Positions 14,594 to 23,394 of a DNA stretch of 35,538 bases are shown one piece after another. Positions within the stretch are counted from its first letter, which is position 1. Every line of letters begins with the position of its first letter. The notes beneath the pieces were generated by a model. That model was given only the letters and a program-made list of their open reading frames with translations. It was not told the DNA's origin and did no database searches. Source of the stretch: an uncultured Bacteroidales bacterium (lineage in GTDB: Bacteria; Bacteroidota; Bacteroidia; Bacteroidales; UBA932). The stretch lies in NCBI GenBank assembly GCA_905235535.1, contig CAJOLS010000005.1, positions 1-35,538 of the forward strand. Direction: 5' to 3'. Made by a program: the position numbers and the translations under genes.

Positions 14594-17206
14594 ATGACAT
14601 CTAAGGAAATCCGCCAGAAGTATCTGGACTTCTTCGCCTCCAAAGGCCACACCGTGGTTCCGTCGGCCCCCATGGTCATCAAGAACGACCCTACCCTCAT
14701 GTTCACCAACGCCGGCATGAACCAGTTCAAGGATATTTTCCTGGGCAACAGCGCCCCCAAGTTCCCCCGCGCCACCGACTCCCAGAAGTGCCTCCGCGTG
14801 AGCGGCAAGCACAACGACCTGGAAGCCGTGGGCCACGACGGACGCCACCACACCATGTTCGAAATGCTGGGCAACTGGAGCTTCGGGGACTATTTCAAGA
14901 CCGAGGCCATCGACTGGGCCTGGGAGCTTCTCACCGAAGTTTACAAGATTGACAAGACCAAACTCTACGCTACGGTCTTCGAGGGCTCCGAAGAAGACGG
15001 AACCACCCTGGACACCGAGGCCAAGGCTGCCTGGCTCAAGCATCTGCCGGAAGACCACGTACTCACCGGCAACAAGCACGACAACTTCTGGGAAATGGGA
15101 GACACCGGCCCCTGCGGCCCCTGCAGCGAGATTCACATAGACCTCCGCTCCGACGAGGAGATTGCCAAAATCCCCGGCCGGGAACTGGTGAACACGGACA
15201 ACGACGAGGTTATCGAAATCTGGAACCTGGTGTTCATGCAGTACAACCGCAAGGCCGACGGCCACCTGGACCCCCTCCCCGCCAAGAGCATAGACACGGG
15301 CATGGGTTTCGAGCGCCTGTGCATGATTATGCAGGGCAAGAAGAGCAACTACGAGACGGACGTGTTCAGCGGCCTCATCGGCAAGGTGGAAGAATTCTCC
15401 GGTCATAAATATGCCGAGGGCGGGAATGTGGAAGTGGCCATGCGGGTAATCGCGGACCACATCCGTGCCATCGCCTTCTCCATTGCCGACGGCCAACTGC
15501 CCTCCAACGTGAAGGCCGGCTACGTGATTCGCCGCATCCTGCGCCGCGCCGTGCGCTACGGATACACCTTCCTGGGCTTTACGGAGCCCTTCCTCTGCCG
15601 CCTCATCCCCCAGCTGGTGGCCGATATGGGAGAAGCCTATCCCGAGCTCCAGGCCCAGCAGAAACTCATCTCCAACGTCATCAAGGAAGAGGAAAACGCC
15701 TTCCTGCGCACGCTGGACCGCGGTATCCGCATGCTGGAAGACAATATGGCCAAGAACGCCGCCACCAGGATGGTGGCCGGTACGGATGCCTTCGTGCTCT
15801 ATGACACCTACGGCTTCCCCATAGACCTTACGGAGCTCATCGCCGCAGAAAAAGGCTACAAGGTAGATCTGGAAGGCTTCAACGTAGAACTCCAGAAGCA
15901 GAAAGACCGTGCCCGCAACGCCACCGCCAACGAATTCGGAGACTGGATGGTCTTCAAGGAGGCCGATGTGGAATTCGTGGGCTACGACACCCTCCGCATC
16001 AAAGGCGTCCACCTGCTCAAGCAGCGCATTGTAAAGCAGAAGAACAAGGAGTATTTCCAGCTGGTGTTTGACCAAACGCCCTTCTATGCCGAGATGGGCG
16101 GCCAGGTGGGAGACACCGGCTTCATCGAGGGAGAGAACGGAGAGCGCATCCAGATCCTGAACACCGTGAAGGAGAACAACCTCACCATCCACATCGCAGA
16201 GCGCCTGCCTTCCGTGAGCAGCCAAACCTTCTGCTTAGTGGTGGACAACTCCCGCCGCCGCCACATCCAGAACAACCATACCGCCACCCACCTGCTGCAC
16301 CAGGCCCTTCGCGTGGTGCTGGGTACGCATGTGGAGCAGAAAGGCTCCTTCGTGGGCCCGGACTATTTCCGCTTCGACTTCTCGCACTTCCAGAAGATGA
16401 CGGACGAGGAACTGCGCAACGTGGAAATCCGCGTGAACCAGCTCATCCGCTCCGCTTTCCCGCTGGTGGAAAAGCGTGACGCCACCATGGAAGAAGCCCG
16501 CGCCATGGGCGCCATGGCCCTGTTCGGTGAAAAGTACGGAGACGTGGTGCGCGTGGTGCGTTTCGGAGACTCCATAGAGCTCTGCGGCGGCACCCACACC
16601 AGCAACACCGGCACCATCGGCCTGTTCAAGATTGTATCCGAGAGCGCCGTGGCCGCCGGCGTGCGCCGCATTGAAGCCGTCACCGGCGCCAAGGCCATGG
16701 AGAGCCTCCACCGCATGGAAGACCTTCTGAAGGGCCTGAAGAACCTGATGAACAACGCACCGGACCTGCAGGCCGCCATCGAGAAGCTGGTAGTGGAGAA
16801 TGCCGATGCCCGCAAGCAGCTGGAGGTCGTGGCCAACGAAAAAGCCGCCGCCCTGGCCGAAAAACTGGAAGGCATGGCCGAGGAAATCAACGGCGTCCGG
16901 GTGGTCCGCTTCGACCATTCCATAGACCCTGCCCTGGTTCGCAACGTGGCCCTGCTTTTGCAGAAAAAGGTGGAGAACTTTGTGCTTGCCGCAGCCTTTG
17001 CCTATGACGGCAAGCCCAACCTGGCGCTCATGTACTCCAACGACTTGGCAGCCAAGGGCAAGAATGCAGGCAAGGACATCCGCGAAGCCGCCAAGTTCAT
17101 CCAGGGCGGCGGCGGCGGACAGCCCGGGCTGGCAACGGCCGGCGGCCGCAACATAGAAGGCCTCGCCGAGGCCCTGAACAAACTGGTAGAAGTGGCCACC
17201 GCCTGA
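14594..17206 (+). CDS. alaS: Alanyl-tRNA synthetase
   Basis: Charges tRNA-Ala and clears mischarged Ser and Gly. At 870 residues it is full length: a class II catalytic core with the motif 1-2 region ([15 protein letters not shown], then the [14 protein letters not shown] segment), a tRNA-recognition region, an editing domain with the zinc ligands His562 and His566 (HTATH) and Cys664 and His668 (CGGTH), and a C-terminal C-Ala domain ending in a Gly-rich [14 protein letters not shown] stretch. All are in the expected order. It is divergent from the M23 pair, and its 3' side runs into a repeat-filled gap before the permease-formyltransferase gene, so co-transcription downstream is possible but not shown. 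Confidence 0.98.
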   Translation: MTSKEIRQKYLDFFASKGHTVVPSAPMVIKNDPTLMFTNAGMNQFKDIFLGNSAPKFPRATDSQKCLRVSGKHNDLEAVGHDGRHHTMFEMLGNWSFGDYFKTEAIDWAWELLTEVYKIDKTKLYATVFEGSEEDGTTLDTEAKAAWLKHLPEDHVLTGNKHDNFWEMGDTGPCGPCSEIHIDLRSDEEIAKIPGRELVNTDNDEVIEIWNLVFMQYNRKADGHLDPLPAKSIDTGMGFERLCMIMQGKKSNYETDVFSGLIGKVEEFSGHKYAEGGNVEVAMRVIADHIRAIAFSIADGQLPSNVKAGYVIRRILRRAVRYGYTFLGFTEPFLCRLIPQLVADMGEAYPELQAQQKLISNVIKEEENAFLRTLDRGIRMLEDNMAKNAATRMVAGTDAFVLYDTYGFPIDLTELIAAEKGYKVDLEGFNVELQKQKDRARNATANEFGDWMVFKEADVEFVGYDTLRIKGVHLLKQRIVKQKNKEYFQLVFDQTPFYAEMGGQVGDTGFIEGENGERIQILNTVKENNLTIHIAERLPSVSSQTFCLVVDNSRRRHIQNNHTATHLLHQALRVVLGTHVEQKGSFVGPDYFRFDFSHFQKMTDEELRNVEIRVNQLIRSAFPLVEKRDATMEEARAMGAMALFGEKYGDVVRVVRFGDSIELCGGTHTSNTGTIGLFKIVSESAVAAGVRRIEAVTGAKAMESLHRMEDLLKGLKNLMNNAPDLQAAIEKLVVENADARKQLEVVANEKAAALAEKLEGMAEEINGVRVVRFDHSIDPALVRNVALLLQKKVENFVLAAAFAYDGKPNLALMYSNDLAAKGKNAGKDIREAAKFIQGGGGGQPGLATAGGRNIEGLAEALNKLVEVATA

Positions 17207-17224
17207 TTTGAAAAACAGACTCTA
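17207..17224 (+). repeat. Remnant of the MITE-like element (repeat family 1, copy D)
   Basis: ATTTGAAAAACAGACTCT resembles the right-hand terminal repeat (ATTTCAAAACAGACTCT), with a C-to-G change and one extra A. It starts immediately after the alaS stop codon, and the other end of the element is missing. Confidence 0.55.
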
Positions 17225-17227
17225 AGT

Positions 17228-17262
17228 CCCTCCCCTGAGGGGAGGGGTTTCGGGAGGGGGTA
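17228..17262 (+). repeat. CCCTCC stem-loop repeat (family 4, copy 1)
   Basis: CCCTCCCC pairs with GGGGAGGG across TGA, followed by GTTTCGGGAGGGGG. It directly follows the family 1 remnant. A similar stem-loop lies next to another family 1 remnant at 26193-26230. It may act as an attenuator between alaS and the next gene. Confidence 0.6.
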
Positions 17263-17287
17263 ACGTAAATCATTTTGTTTTTTCAAA

Positions 17288-19738
17288 ATGAAAAAACTGG
17301 ACCGGTTTATACTCAAATCCTTCGTAGGGCCGTTTTTTGCGGTCCTTGCGATTGTGGTATTTATTCTGGTCATGCAGTTCCTGTGGGTGTACATTGACGA
17401 ACTGGTGGGAAAGGGACTGGAATTCAAGGTCATCCTGGAATTCCTCATGTGGGGCAGCTGCCAGGTACTCCCGATGGCCATTCCGCTGGCCACGCTCCTG
17501 AGCTCCATGATGACGCTGGGAGACATGGGCGAGAAGTTTGAGCTCACGGCCATCAAAGCCTCCGGCATCTCGCTGACGCGGGTGCTGGTCCCCATGACCG
17601 TGGTGGGCATCCTCATCAGTATCGGCGCTTTCTATATAGGAGACCGGCTGGTCCCCTACTCCATCAACCAGATCTACACCATGCGCGACGACATCCGCCG
17701 CACCAAGAGCGAGATCAAAATCCCCACAGGAACCTTCTACGACGGCATCGAAGGCTATATCCTGCGCATCGAAAACCGGGACAAGGAAACCGGCATGATG
17801 TACAACATCCAGGTGTATGACCACAGCGTCGGCAAGGGCAACACCCGCATCACGGTGGCCGACAGCGGCCTCATCAAGATGTCCAAGGTGAAGGATTACC
17901 TCACCTTCACGCTGTACGACGGCGTCAGTTACCAGGAAGACAACAAGCGCAAGTTCCGGGACACCACCCTGGCCTTGCAGAGGGTGGCCTTCTCCAAGGA
18001 AGAGATGGTGATTTCCCTGCAGAACTATACCTACCAGCAGTCTGACAGCGCCCGCTACGGAGAGCAGGTCCGTTCCATGAACCTGAAATCCCTGCGTCAC
18101 GGGCACGATTCCCTGACCGGCCTGGTGAACGACGGCACCCGGAAGCACATGGAGGAGTTCCTGAGGACCAACATCATAGAACACCGCAGACAGTTAGACA
18201 CCGGCTGGCGCACACGCTCCACGGTAATGGAGCCGCACCCCGACGGCCCCTGGAAAACCCTTCAGGACAAGAAAAGGGCCTATGAGAATGCCGCCACCGG
18301 CGCCCGCCAGTATGCGTCCACCGCCCGCAACCAGATGATGGAATCGGCCGGATACACCCACCTCATTTACCGGACGGACGTGGAAATCTGGAAGAAATTT
18401 GCCCAGGCACTGGCCTGCCTGCTGTTGTTTTTCATCGGCGCACCCATCGGGGCCCTGCTCAAAAAGGGAGGCCTTGGTACGCCGGCCATCTTCTCCATGC
18501 TGTTTTTCGTGCTGTACTGGGTCATCGACATCACCGGCGAGCGCCTGGCCAACAACGGCACCACCACGGCCTTTATCGGCAAGTTCGTATCGGCCTTTGT
18601 GCTGGCCCCCATCGGTGCCTTCCTCACCATCAAAGCCGTCCAGGACGCCAGTCTGTTCAATATAGACCTGATCAGGTCCGGATTCCGCAAAATCAAGAGC
18701 CAATTCATCCGCATGTTCAGAAAGACACGTATTGTATATATGGGTACGCCGGAATTCTCAGTAGGGCCGCTGGAGGCCCTGCAGAAAGCCGGTTACAAGG
18801 TGGTGGGCGTAGTCACCGTACCCGACAAGCCCAGCGGCCGCGGCCTCAAGATGAACGAGAGCGCCGTCAAGAAATACGCCGTGGCACACGAGCTGCCGCT
18901 GCTGCAGCCCGAAAAGCTCAAGGACGAGGACTTCCTCAAGGCCCTCGCCGCCTGGAAGGCCGATTTGTTTGTGGTGGTGGGCTTCCGCATGCTTCCGGAA
19001 GTGGTCTGGAGCATGCCCCGGCTGGGCACCTTCAACCTGCACGCCGCCCTGCTGCCGCAGTACCGGGGCGCCGCGCCCATCAACTGGGCAGTGATCAACG
19101 GAGAGAACATCTCCGGCGTCACCACCTTCATGATAGACCACAAGATTGACACGGGCGGCATCATCCTCCGCTCCGAGTGCCATATAGAACCCACGGACAC
19201 GGCCGGAGACCTTCACGACAAGCTCATGGAACTGGGCTCCTCCCTGGTGGTGGAAACCGTGGAGGGCCTCATCCAGAAGAATGTGGAACTGCGCGTGCAG
19301 CGCAGCTTCATCCAGGGCTCCGAGCTCCTCAAACCCGCTCCCAAGCTCTCCCGTGAGCTCCAGCACATAGACTGGGATGACACGTCCAGGCACATCTACA
19401 ACCTTATCCGGGGCCTGTCCCCCTTCCCCTGCGCCTTCACGGAGCTTTATCAAATAGAACACCGGGACGAATTCCCCGTCCAGCTCAAGATTTACTTCGG
19501 CGAAATCCGGACAGACCTTCACGCCGCTCCCGGCACCGTCCTCAGCGACGGAAAGACGTACCTGGCCGTTGCCACGCAGGACGGCGCCATCGCCATCACA
19601 GACCTGCAGCTCTCCGGCAAAAAGCGCATGGACGTAAAGTCCTTCCTGCTGGGCTTCCGCCATCCTACGGAATATACCACCACCCAAGGCACCTCCAAGG
19701 CCGAAATGGCCAAGGCACAACCCAAGGAAGATGAATAA
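17288..19738 (+). CDS. fmt: LptF/LptG-family permease fused to methionyl-tRNA formyltransferase
   Basis: One 816-codon frame joins two proteins normally separate. Residues 1-475 are a YjgP/YjgQ (LptF/LptG) permease: three N-terminal membrane helices, a large periplasmic domain (about 120-360), then three more helices (about 375-465), the membrane part of lipopolysaccharide transport. Residues 476-816 are methionyl-tRNA formyltransferase, which formylates initiator Met-tRNA: MGTPEFS, HAALLPQYRGAAPINW and IDTGGII are clear. Catalytic Asn583, His585 and Asp621 keep the 2 and 36 residue spacing of the family triad. The permease C-terminus faces the cytosol, so a fusion is topologically possible. 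Met476 (ATG at 18713) sits exactly where a free Fmt would start, so separate translation of Fmt from that codon is the main alternative. There is no stop codon between the halves. thiN overlaps its end. Confidence 0.93.
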   Translation: MKKLDRFILKSFVGPFFAVLAIVVFILVMQFLWVYIDELVGKGLEFKVILEFLMWGSCQVLPMAIPLATLLSSMMTLGDMGEKFELTAIKASGISLTRVLVPMTVVGILISIGAFYIGDRLVPYSINQIYTMRDDIRRTKSEIKIPTGTFYDGIEGYILRIENRDKETGMMYNIQVYDHSVGKGNTRITVADSGLIKMSKVKDYLTFTLYDGVSYQEDNKRKFRDTTLALQRVAFSKEEMVISLQNYTYQQSDSARYGEQVRSMNLKSLRHGHDSLTGLVNDGTRKHMEEFLRTNIIEHRRQLDTGWRTRSTVMEPHPDGPWKTLQDKKRAYENAATGARQYASTARNQMMESAGYTHLIYRTDVEIWKKFAQALACLLLFFIGAPIGALLKKGGLGTPAIFSMLFFVLYWVIDITGERLANNGTTTAFIGKFVSAFVLAPIGAFLTIKAVQDASLFNIDLIRSGFRKIKSQFIRMFRKTRIVYMGTPEFSVGPLEALQKAGYKVVGVVTVPDKPSGRGLKMNESAVKKYAVAHELPLLQPEKLKDEDFLKALAAWKADLFVVVGFRMLPEVVWSMPRLGTFNLHAALLPQYRGAAPINWAVINGENISGVTTFMIDHKIDTGGIILRSECHIEPTDTAGDLHDKLMELGSSLVVETVEGLIQKNVELRVQRSFIQGSELLKPAPKLSRELQHIDWDDTSRHIYNLIRGLSPFPCAFTELYQIEHRDEFPVQLKIYFGEIRTDLHAAPGTVLSDGKTYLAVATQDGAIAITDLQLSGKKRMDVKSFLLGFRHPTEYTTTQGTSKAEMAKAQPKEDE

Positions 19739-20372
19739 TGTCGTCATCCTATGCGACGGAGCCTTCCCTACGGAGCCTTTTCCGCTGTTCCTGCTGGACC
19801 ACGCGGAAGGGATGGTTTGCTGCGACGGGGCCTTGATAAAATTGCTGGCGCACAACCCGGACGCCCAGCCCCTCGCCGTCGTGGGAGATTTGGATTCTTT
19901 GTCGGAGGACCTGCAGGAACGCTTCCGAAACTGCCTTTTCCACGAATCCGAACAGGAGCACAACGACATGACCAAAGCCATGCGCTGGGTCCTCTCCCAT
20001 CACCCGGAAGTGACCGATATCACCATCCTGGGGGCCACCGGCCTCAGGGAAGACCACACCATCGGCAATTTGGGGCTCCTGATGGAATACACCCGCCTGT
20101 TTGACCTGGGAGACCGTCGCGTCACCATGGTCTCCGACTACGGGACGGCCTTCGCCATTACAGACAGCAGCGACCTCCACCTGGGTGAAGGCCGCCGCAT
20201 ATCCATATTCAGTGCCGACAATTCCTTACATATCACCTCCGAGGGCCTTGAATGGCCCCTGGACGGGGTGGTGTTCGATGCCTGGTGGAAGGCTACCCTC
20301 AACCGCACATCGGCCCCTATTGTTTCCCTTCATTTCAATCATCCTGCGCCCGTCCTGGTGATGGTGGACTAG
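19731..20372 (+). CDS. thiN: Thiamine pyrophosphokinase
   Basis: Transfers pyrophosphate from ATP to thiamine to make the cofactor thiamine diphosphate. The 213-residue protein shows the family motifs: CDGA near the start, GDLDS in the catalytic domain, NDMTKAMRW, and GLREDHTIGNL, followed by the C-terminal beta-sandwich that binds thiamine (GRRISIFSADNSLHITSEGL). The ATG lies within the end of the preceding gene, giving an 8-base overlap in another frame, so it is translationally coupled to the permease-formyltransferase gene. It is convergent with the TrpB-like gene; a perfect 20-bp inverted repeat begins at its stop codon and probably ends transcription. Confidence 0.95.
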   Translation: MNNVVILCDGAFPTEPFPLFLLDHAEGMVCCDGALIKLLAHNPDAQPLAVVGDLDSLSEDLQERFRNCLFHESEQEHNDMTKAMRWVLSHHPEVTDITILGATGLREDHTIGNLGLLMEYTRLFDLGDRRVTMVSDYGTAFAITDSSDLHLGEGRRISIFSADNSLHITSEGLEWPLDGVVFDAWWKATLNRTSAPIVSLHFNHPAPVLVMVD

Positions 20373-20425
20373 GAGTCTGTTTTGAAATGATTGATATTTT
20401 TATTGAATCATTTCAAAACAGACTC
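20373..20425. mobile_element. Internally deleted MITE-like element acting as a hairpin (repeat family 1, copy B)
   Basis: GAGTCTGTTTTGAAATGATT (20373-20392) and its exact reverse complement (20406-20425) flank a 13-nt loop. Relative to copy A about 110 bp of interior is missing, and the joint lies in a shared TTTATT. It fills the gap between convergent thiN and the TrpB-like gene and would form a strong stem in transcripts from either side. Confidence 0.85.
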
Positions 20426-20431
20426 TAAACC

Positions 20432-21796
20432 TTACTGGTTCAGTACGTCGGCGCTCTTCACGTACTTGGAGAGCTCGTCGTCCGTGAGCTTGTAGTCCTG
20501 CAGTTCTCCGGAAATGTACTGGTCGTAGGCGCTCATATCCACAAATCCGTGTCCGGAGAGGTTGAACAGGATGGTCTTCTGTTCGCCGGTCTCCTTGCAT
20601 CTGAGGGCTTCGCGGACGGTGGCGGCAATGGCGTGGCAGCTTTCGGGAGCGGGGATGATGCCCTCGGTCTGGGCAAAGAGAACGCCGGCCTTGAAGGTAT
20701 CGGTCTGCTCCAGGTCTATGGCTTCCACAAAGCCGTCCTTCATGAGCTGGCTCAGGATAACGCCGGCACCGTGATAGCGCAGGCCGCCGGCATGGATGGT
20801 GGCAGGCTTGAAGGTGTGGCCCAGGGTGAACATGGGAAGGAGCGGAGTCATACCGGCCTCATCGGCAAAATCATATTCAAACTTGCCGCGGGTGAGCTTG
20901 GGGCAGCTGGCAGGTTCGGCAGCGATGAAACGGGTCTTCTTGCCGTCCTGGATGTTGTGGCGCATGAAGGGGAAGGCAATGCCGGAGAAGTTGGAACCGC
21001 CGCCGAAGCAGCCTATCACGATGTCCGGATATTCTCCGGCCAGGGCCATCTGCTTCTCGGCTTCCAGGCCGATGACGGTCTGGTGCATGCACACGTGGTT
21101 GAGCACGGAGCCCAGGGTATATTTACAGTTGGGAGTGGTGAGGGCCAGTTCCATGGCCTCGGAAATGGCGCAGCCCAGGGAGCCCTGGTCGTTGGGATTC
21201 TTGGTGAGGATGTCCTTGCCGGCACGGGTGCTCATGGACGGGGACGGGGTGATGGCAGCTCCGAAAGTCTGCATGATGGAGCGACGGTAAGGCTTCTGGT
21301 TATAACTCACCTTCACCATATAGACGGCGCAGTCCAGGCCGAACTTCTTGGCGGCATAGCTGAGGGCTCCGCCCCACTGTCCGGCACCAGTCTCGGTGGT
21401 AATGTTGGTGAGGCCTTCCTTCTTGGCATAGTAGGCCTGTGCCAGGGCCGAATTGAGCTTGTGGCTGCCTGCGGGGCTCACGCTCTCGTTCTTGAAATAG
21501 ATGTGTGCAGGAGTGCCCAGGGCTTCTTCCAGCTCGTAGGCGCGTACCAGCGGGGTGCAGCGGTAAGAGGCATACTGCTCACGTACAGGTTCCGGAATGG
21601 GGATCCACTCATCGGTCTGGTTCAGCTCCTGCCGGGCGCATTCTTCCACGAATACCGGGTAAAAGTCTTCCGGTTTCAGGGGCTCCTTGGTGGCGGGGTT
21701 CAGGAAAGGCAGGGGCTTGTTGGGCATGACTGCCTGGATGTTGAAGTAATGGGTGGGGATTTCGCTCTCCGGGAGGATGTACTTCTTCTGTCTCAT
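20432..21796 (-). CDS. TrpB-like pyridoxal-phosphate enzyme (TrpB2 type)
   Basis: A 454-residue fold-type II PLP enzyme of the long TrpB2 class. Lys113 in SPAGSHKLNSA is the expected Schiff-base lysine, GGGSNFSG is the phosphate-binding loop, and GAGQWGGAL and the SGHGFVDM tail are family-like. TrpB2 proteins can join indole and serine to make tryptophan without depending on TrpA, but their role in vivo is not always clear. No trpA or other tryptophan gene is near. It follows sdhC by 15 bp on the same strand, so they likely share a transcript for no obvious metabolic reason. Symbol left blank because classical trpB is a different clade. Confidence 0.9.
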   Translation of the reverse strand: MRQKKYILPESEIPTHYFNIQAVMPNKPLPFLNPATKEPLKPEDFYPVFVEECARQELNQTDEWIPIPEPVREQYASYRCTPLVRAYELEEALGTPAHIYFKNESVSPAGSHKLNSALAQAYYAKKEGLTNITTETGAGQWGGALSYAAKKFGLDCAVYMVKVSYNQKPYRRSIMQTFGAAITPSPSMSTRAGKDILTKNPNDQGSLGCAISEAMELALTTPNCKYTLGSVLNHVCMHQTVIGLEAEKQMALAGEYPDIVIGCFGGGSNFSGIAFPFMRHNIQDGKKTRFIAAEPASCPKLTRGKFEYDFADEAGMTPLLPMFTLGHTFKPATIHAGGLRYHGAGVILSQLMKDGFVEAIDLEQTDTFKAGVLFAQTEGIIPAPESCHAIAATVREALRCKETGEQKTILFNLSGHGFVDMSAYDQYISGELQDYKLTDDELSKYVKSADVLNQ

Positions 21797-21811
21797 AACA
21801 CAAACAAATTA

Positions 21812-22573
21812 TTAGAACTGTGCCAGAAGGGCCTGGGTGTACTGGGCCGATGCGGTGCCGCCGAGGCTTTCTACATAAGCATTGACAGCGGTGCAAACGA
21901 ACAGCAGTACGATGAGGGTGGCTACAATGGTTCCGATAACCTTGAGACGGCCCTGCCATTTCTTGTTGTTCCAGCCGACGGTCTGGAACATGCTCCAGAA
22001 GCCATGGTTCAAGTGCAGGAACAGGGCGATGAACCACACGATGTAGCAAGCCAGCACCACGGGGTTGCGGAAGGTGGCGATGAGAAGGAAATAAGGGTTC
22101 TCCGGCTCTGCACCCATGAATTCCTGCAGCTGCATCTTGGCCCAGAAGTGGGTGAGATGGAAGGCCAGCAGGCCCAGGATGAGGATGCCCAGGACAATCA
22201 TGTTCTTGGCGCTCCAGCTGTCGTTCTTGGCCTTGGAGGCCACCTCGTAACGCTTGAGGCCGCCACGCTTCTTGATATTCTCAAAGCTGAGCCAGCAGCC
22301 ATAGAGGATGTGGATCACAAAGCCCAGGGCCAGGATGGGAACCATGACTTTGATGAAGGGGGAAGACATGAAGTCGCAGCCCAGCTGGAACCAGCCGTCT
22401 CCATGGGTGTACGGGAATTCGTCCGCAGCAACCTTGCCGAACTGGCCCTTGAAGGAATCCAGGACGGAGAAGAAATTAATGGTACCGTGCAGGAGCAGGA
22501 AGACAATGAGGAAAGCGCCTGTTACGCTCTGGATGAACTTCTTGCCGATGGAGGAGGTTAGGAAATTAGCCAT
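21812..22573 (-). CDS. sdhC: Succinate dehydrogenase / fumarate reductase cytochrome b subunit
   Basis: A 253-residue, five-helix integral membrane protein that would carry heme b and pass electrons between menaquinone and the SdhA/SdhB (FrdA/FrdB) catalytic pair. It shows MANFLTSSIGKKFIQSVTGAF, then HGTINFF, HILYGCWL, HLTHFW and HLNHGFW, whose histidines are the likely heme ligands, all typical of the Bacteroidota subunit. I chose the ATG at 22573: a TATATTTG -7 box lies about 30 bp upstream, and the open frame beyond it to 22984 runs antisense through pyrH. The usual flavoprotein and iron-sulfur genes do not follow; the next gene is the TrpB-like enzyme. Confidence 0.93.
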   Translation of the reverse strand: MANFLTSSIGKKFIQSVTGAFLIVFLLLHGTINFFSVLDSFKGQFGKVAADEFPYTHGDGWFQLGCDFMSSPFIKVMVPILALGFVIHILYGCWLSFENIKKRGGLKRYEVASKAKNDSWSAKNMIVLGILILGLLAFHLTHFWAKMQLQEFMGAEPENPYFLLIATFRNPVVLACYIVWFIALFLHLNHGFWSMFQTVGWNNKKWQGRLKVIGTIVATLIVLLFVCTAVNAYVESLGGTASAQYTQALLAQF

Positions 22574-22604
22574 GTATTGTTGTTTAGTTAATAATCCAAG
22601 TATG

Positions 22605-22612
22605 CAAATATA
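22605..22612 (-). promoter_or_regulatory. -7 element of sdhC
   Basis: Minus strand TATATTTG matches TAnnTTTG. A TTGG lies about 21 bp further upstream at 22634-22637. It lies back to back with and partly under the pyrH promoter. Confidence 0.6.
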
Positions 22613-22622
22613 GGAATCTTTC

Positions 22623-22653
22623 TTGGAAGTTTCCCAATATTTCGATACTTTTG
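22623..22653 (+). promoter_or_regulatory. pyrH promoter
   Basis: TTG (22623-22625) and TACTTTTG (22646-22653) are 20 bp apart, a good match to the Bacteroidota -33/-7 consensus. The leader to the ATG at 22677 would be about 20 nt. Confidence 0.7.
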
Positions 22654-22676
22654 TTTCAATAATATTTAAAGATTCC

Positions 22677-23381
22677 ATGTACAAACGCGTTTTACTCAAA
22701 CTCTCGGGTGAAAGCCTGGGCGGCCCCTCCGGAAAGGGCCTGGACACAGTGTGGCTGGAAAAATATGCCAAGGAGATTGCCGCGGCAGCCAAGGCCGGCC
22801 TGCAGGTTGCCATCGTGAACGGAGGCGGCAACATCTTCCGCGGCCTGCAGGGCGCGGGCAAGGGCTTCGACCGCGTGGACGGAGACAAGATGGGCATGCT
22901 GGCCACGGTCATCAACTCCCTGGCCCTCAAGATGTTCATCAAGGCCGAGGGCGTAGAGGCCGAGGTCTTCACCTCCACCCCCATGGAACCTCACGCCAAG
23001 TACTATATGAGGGATGAGGCCGTGAAAGTGCTGGAGCGCGGGGGCGTAGCCCTCATCGCCGGCGGCACGGGCAACCCCTTCTTCACCACGGACAGCGGCG
23101 CGGCCCTGCGTGCACTGGAAATAGGGGCCGATGCCCTCCTCAAAGGCACCCGCGTGGACGGAGTGTACACGGCCGACCCGGAAAAGGACCCCACCGCCGT
23201 CAAGTACGACGAGCTGTCCTTTGACGAGGCCATCTCCAACCACCTGAAAGTGATGGACCAGACGGCCTACGCCCTCTGCAGCGACGGCAAGATGCCCATC
23301 ATCGTCTTCGACATGAACGCCACCGGCAACCTCACCCGTCTCCTCGCCGGGGAAAAGGTGGGCACCCTGGTACATCCCTGA
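22677..23381 (+). CDS. pyrH: Uridylate kinase (UMP kinase)
   Basis: Phosphorylates UMP to UDP in pyrimidine nucleotide synthesis; a hexameric amino-acid-kinase-fold protein in the cytosol. From the ATG at 22677 it is 234 residues, the usual length. Motifs: KLSGESLGG at the start, NGGGNIFRG for phosphate binding, MGMLATVINSLAL, GTGNPFFTTDSGAALRA, and LKGTRVDGVYTADP. The frame is open further upstream to 22623, but that extension covers the promoter and is rejected. frr, its frequent partner, is not next to it; an esterase follows after 13 bp and may share the transcript. Confidence 0.97.
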   Translation: MYKRVLLKLSGESLGGPSGKGLDTVWLEKYAKEIAAAAKAGLQVAIVNGGGNIFRGLQGAGKGFDRVDGDKMGMLATVINSLALKMFIKAEGVEAEVFTSTPMEPHAKYYMRDEAVKVLERGGVALIAGGTGNPFFTTDSGAALRALEIGADALLKGTRVDGVYTADPEKDPTAVKYDELSFDEAISNHLKVMDQTAYALCSDGKMPIIVFDMNATGNLTRLLAGEKVGTLVHP

Positions 23382-23394
23382 TCAGCCTGTAATT

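Noticed and set aside
14585..16225. Long minus-strand open frame opposite alaS
   Set aside because: Shadow of a clear full-length alanyl-tRNA synthetase; no recognisable domain.
20549..22561. Plus-strand open frame of 670 codons opposite the TrpB-like gene and sdhC
   Set aside because: It spans two real genes and their gap in antisense, has no family features and mirrors their codon bias.
22574..22984. N-terminal extension of sdhC on the minus strand (about 137 more residues)
   Set aside because: It runs antisense through the start of pyrH and over both promoters. The family N-terminus begins at the ATG at 22573.
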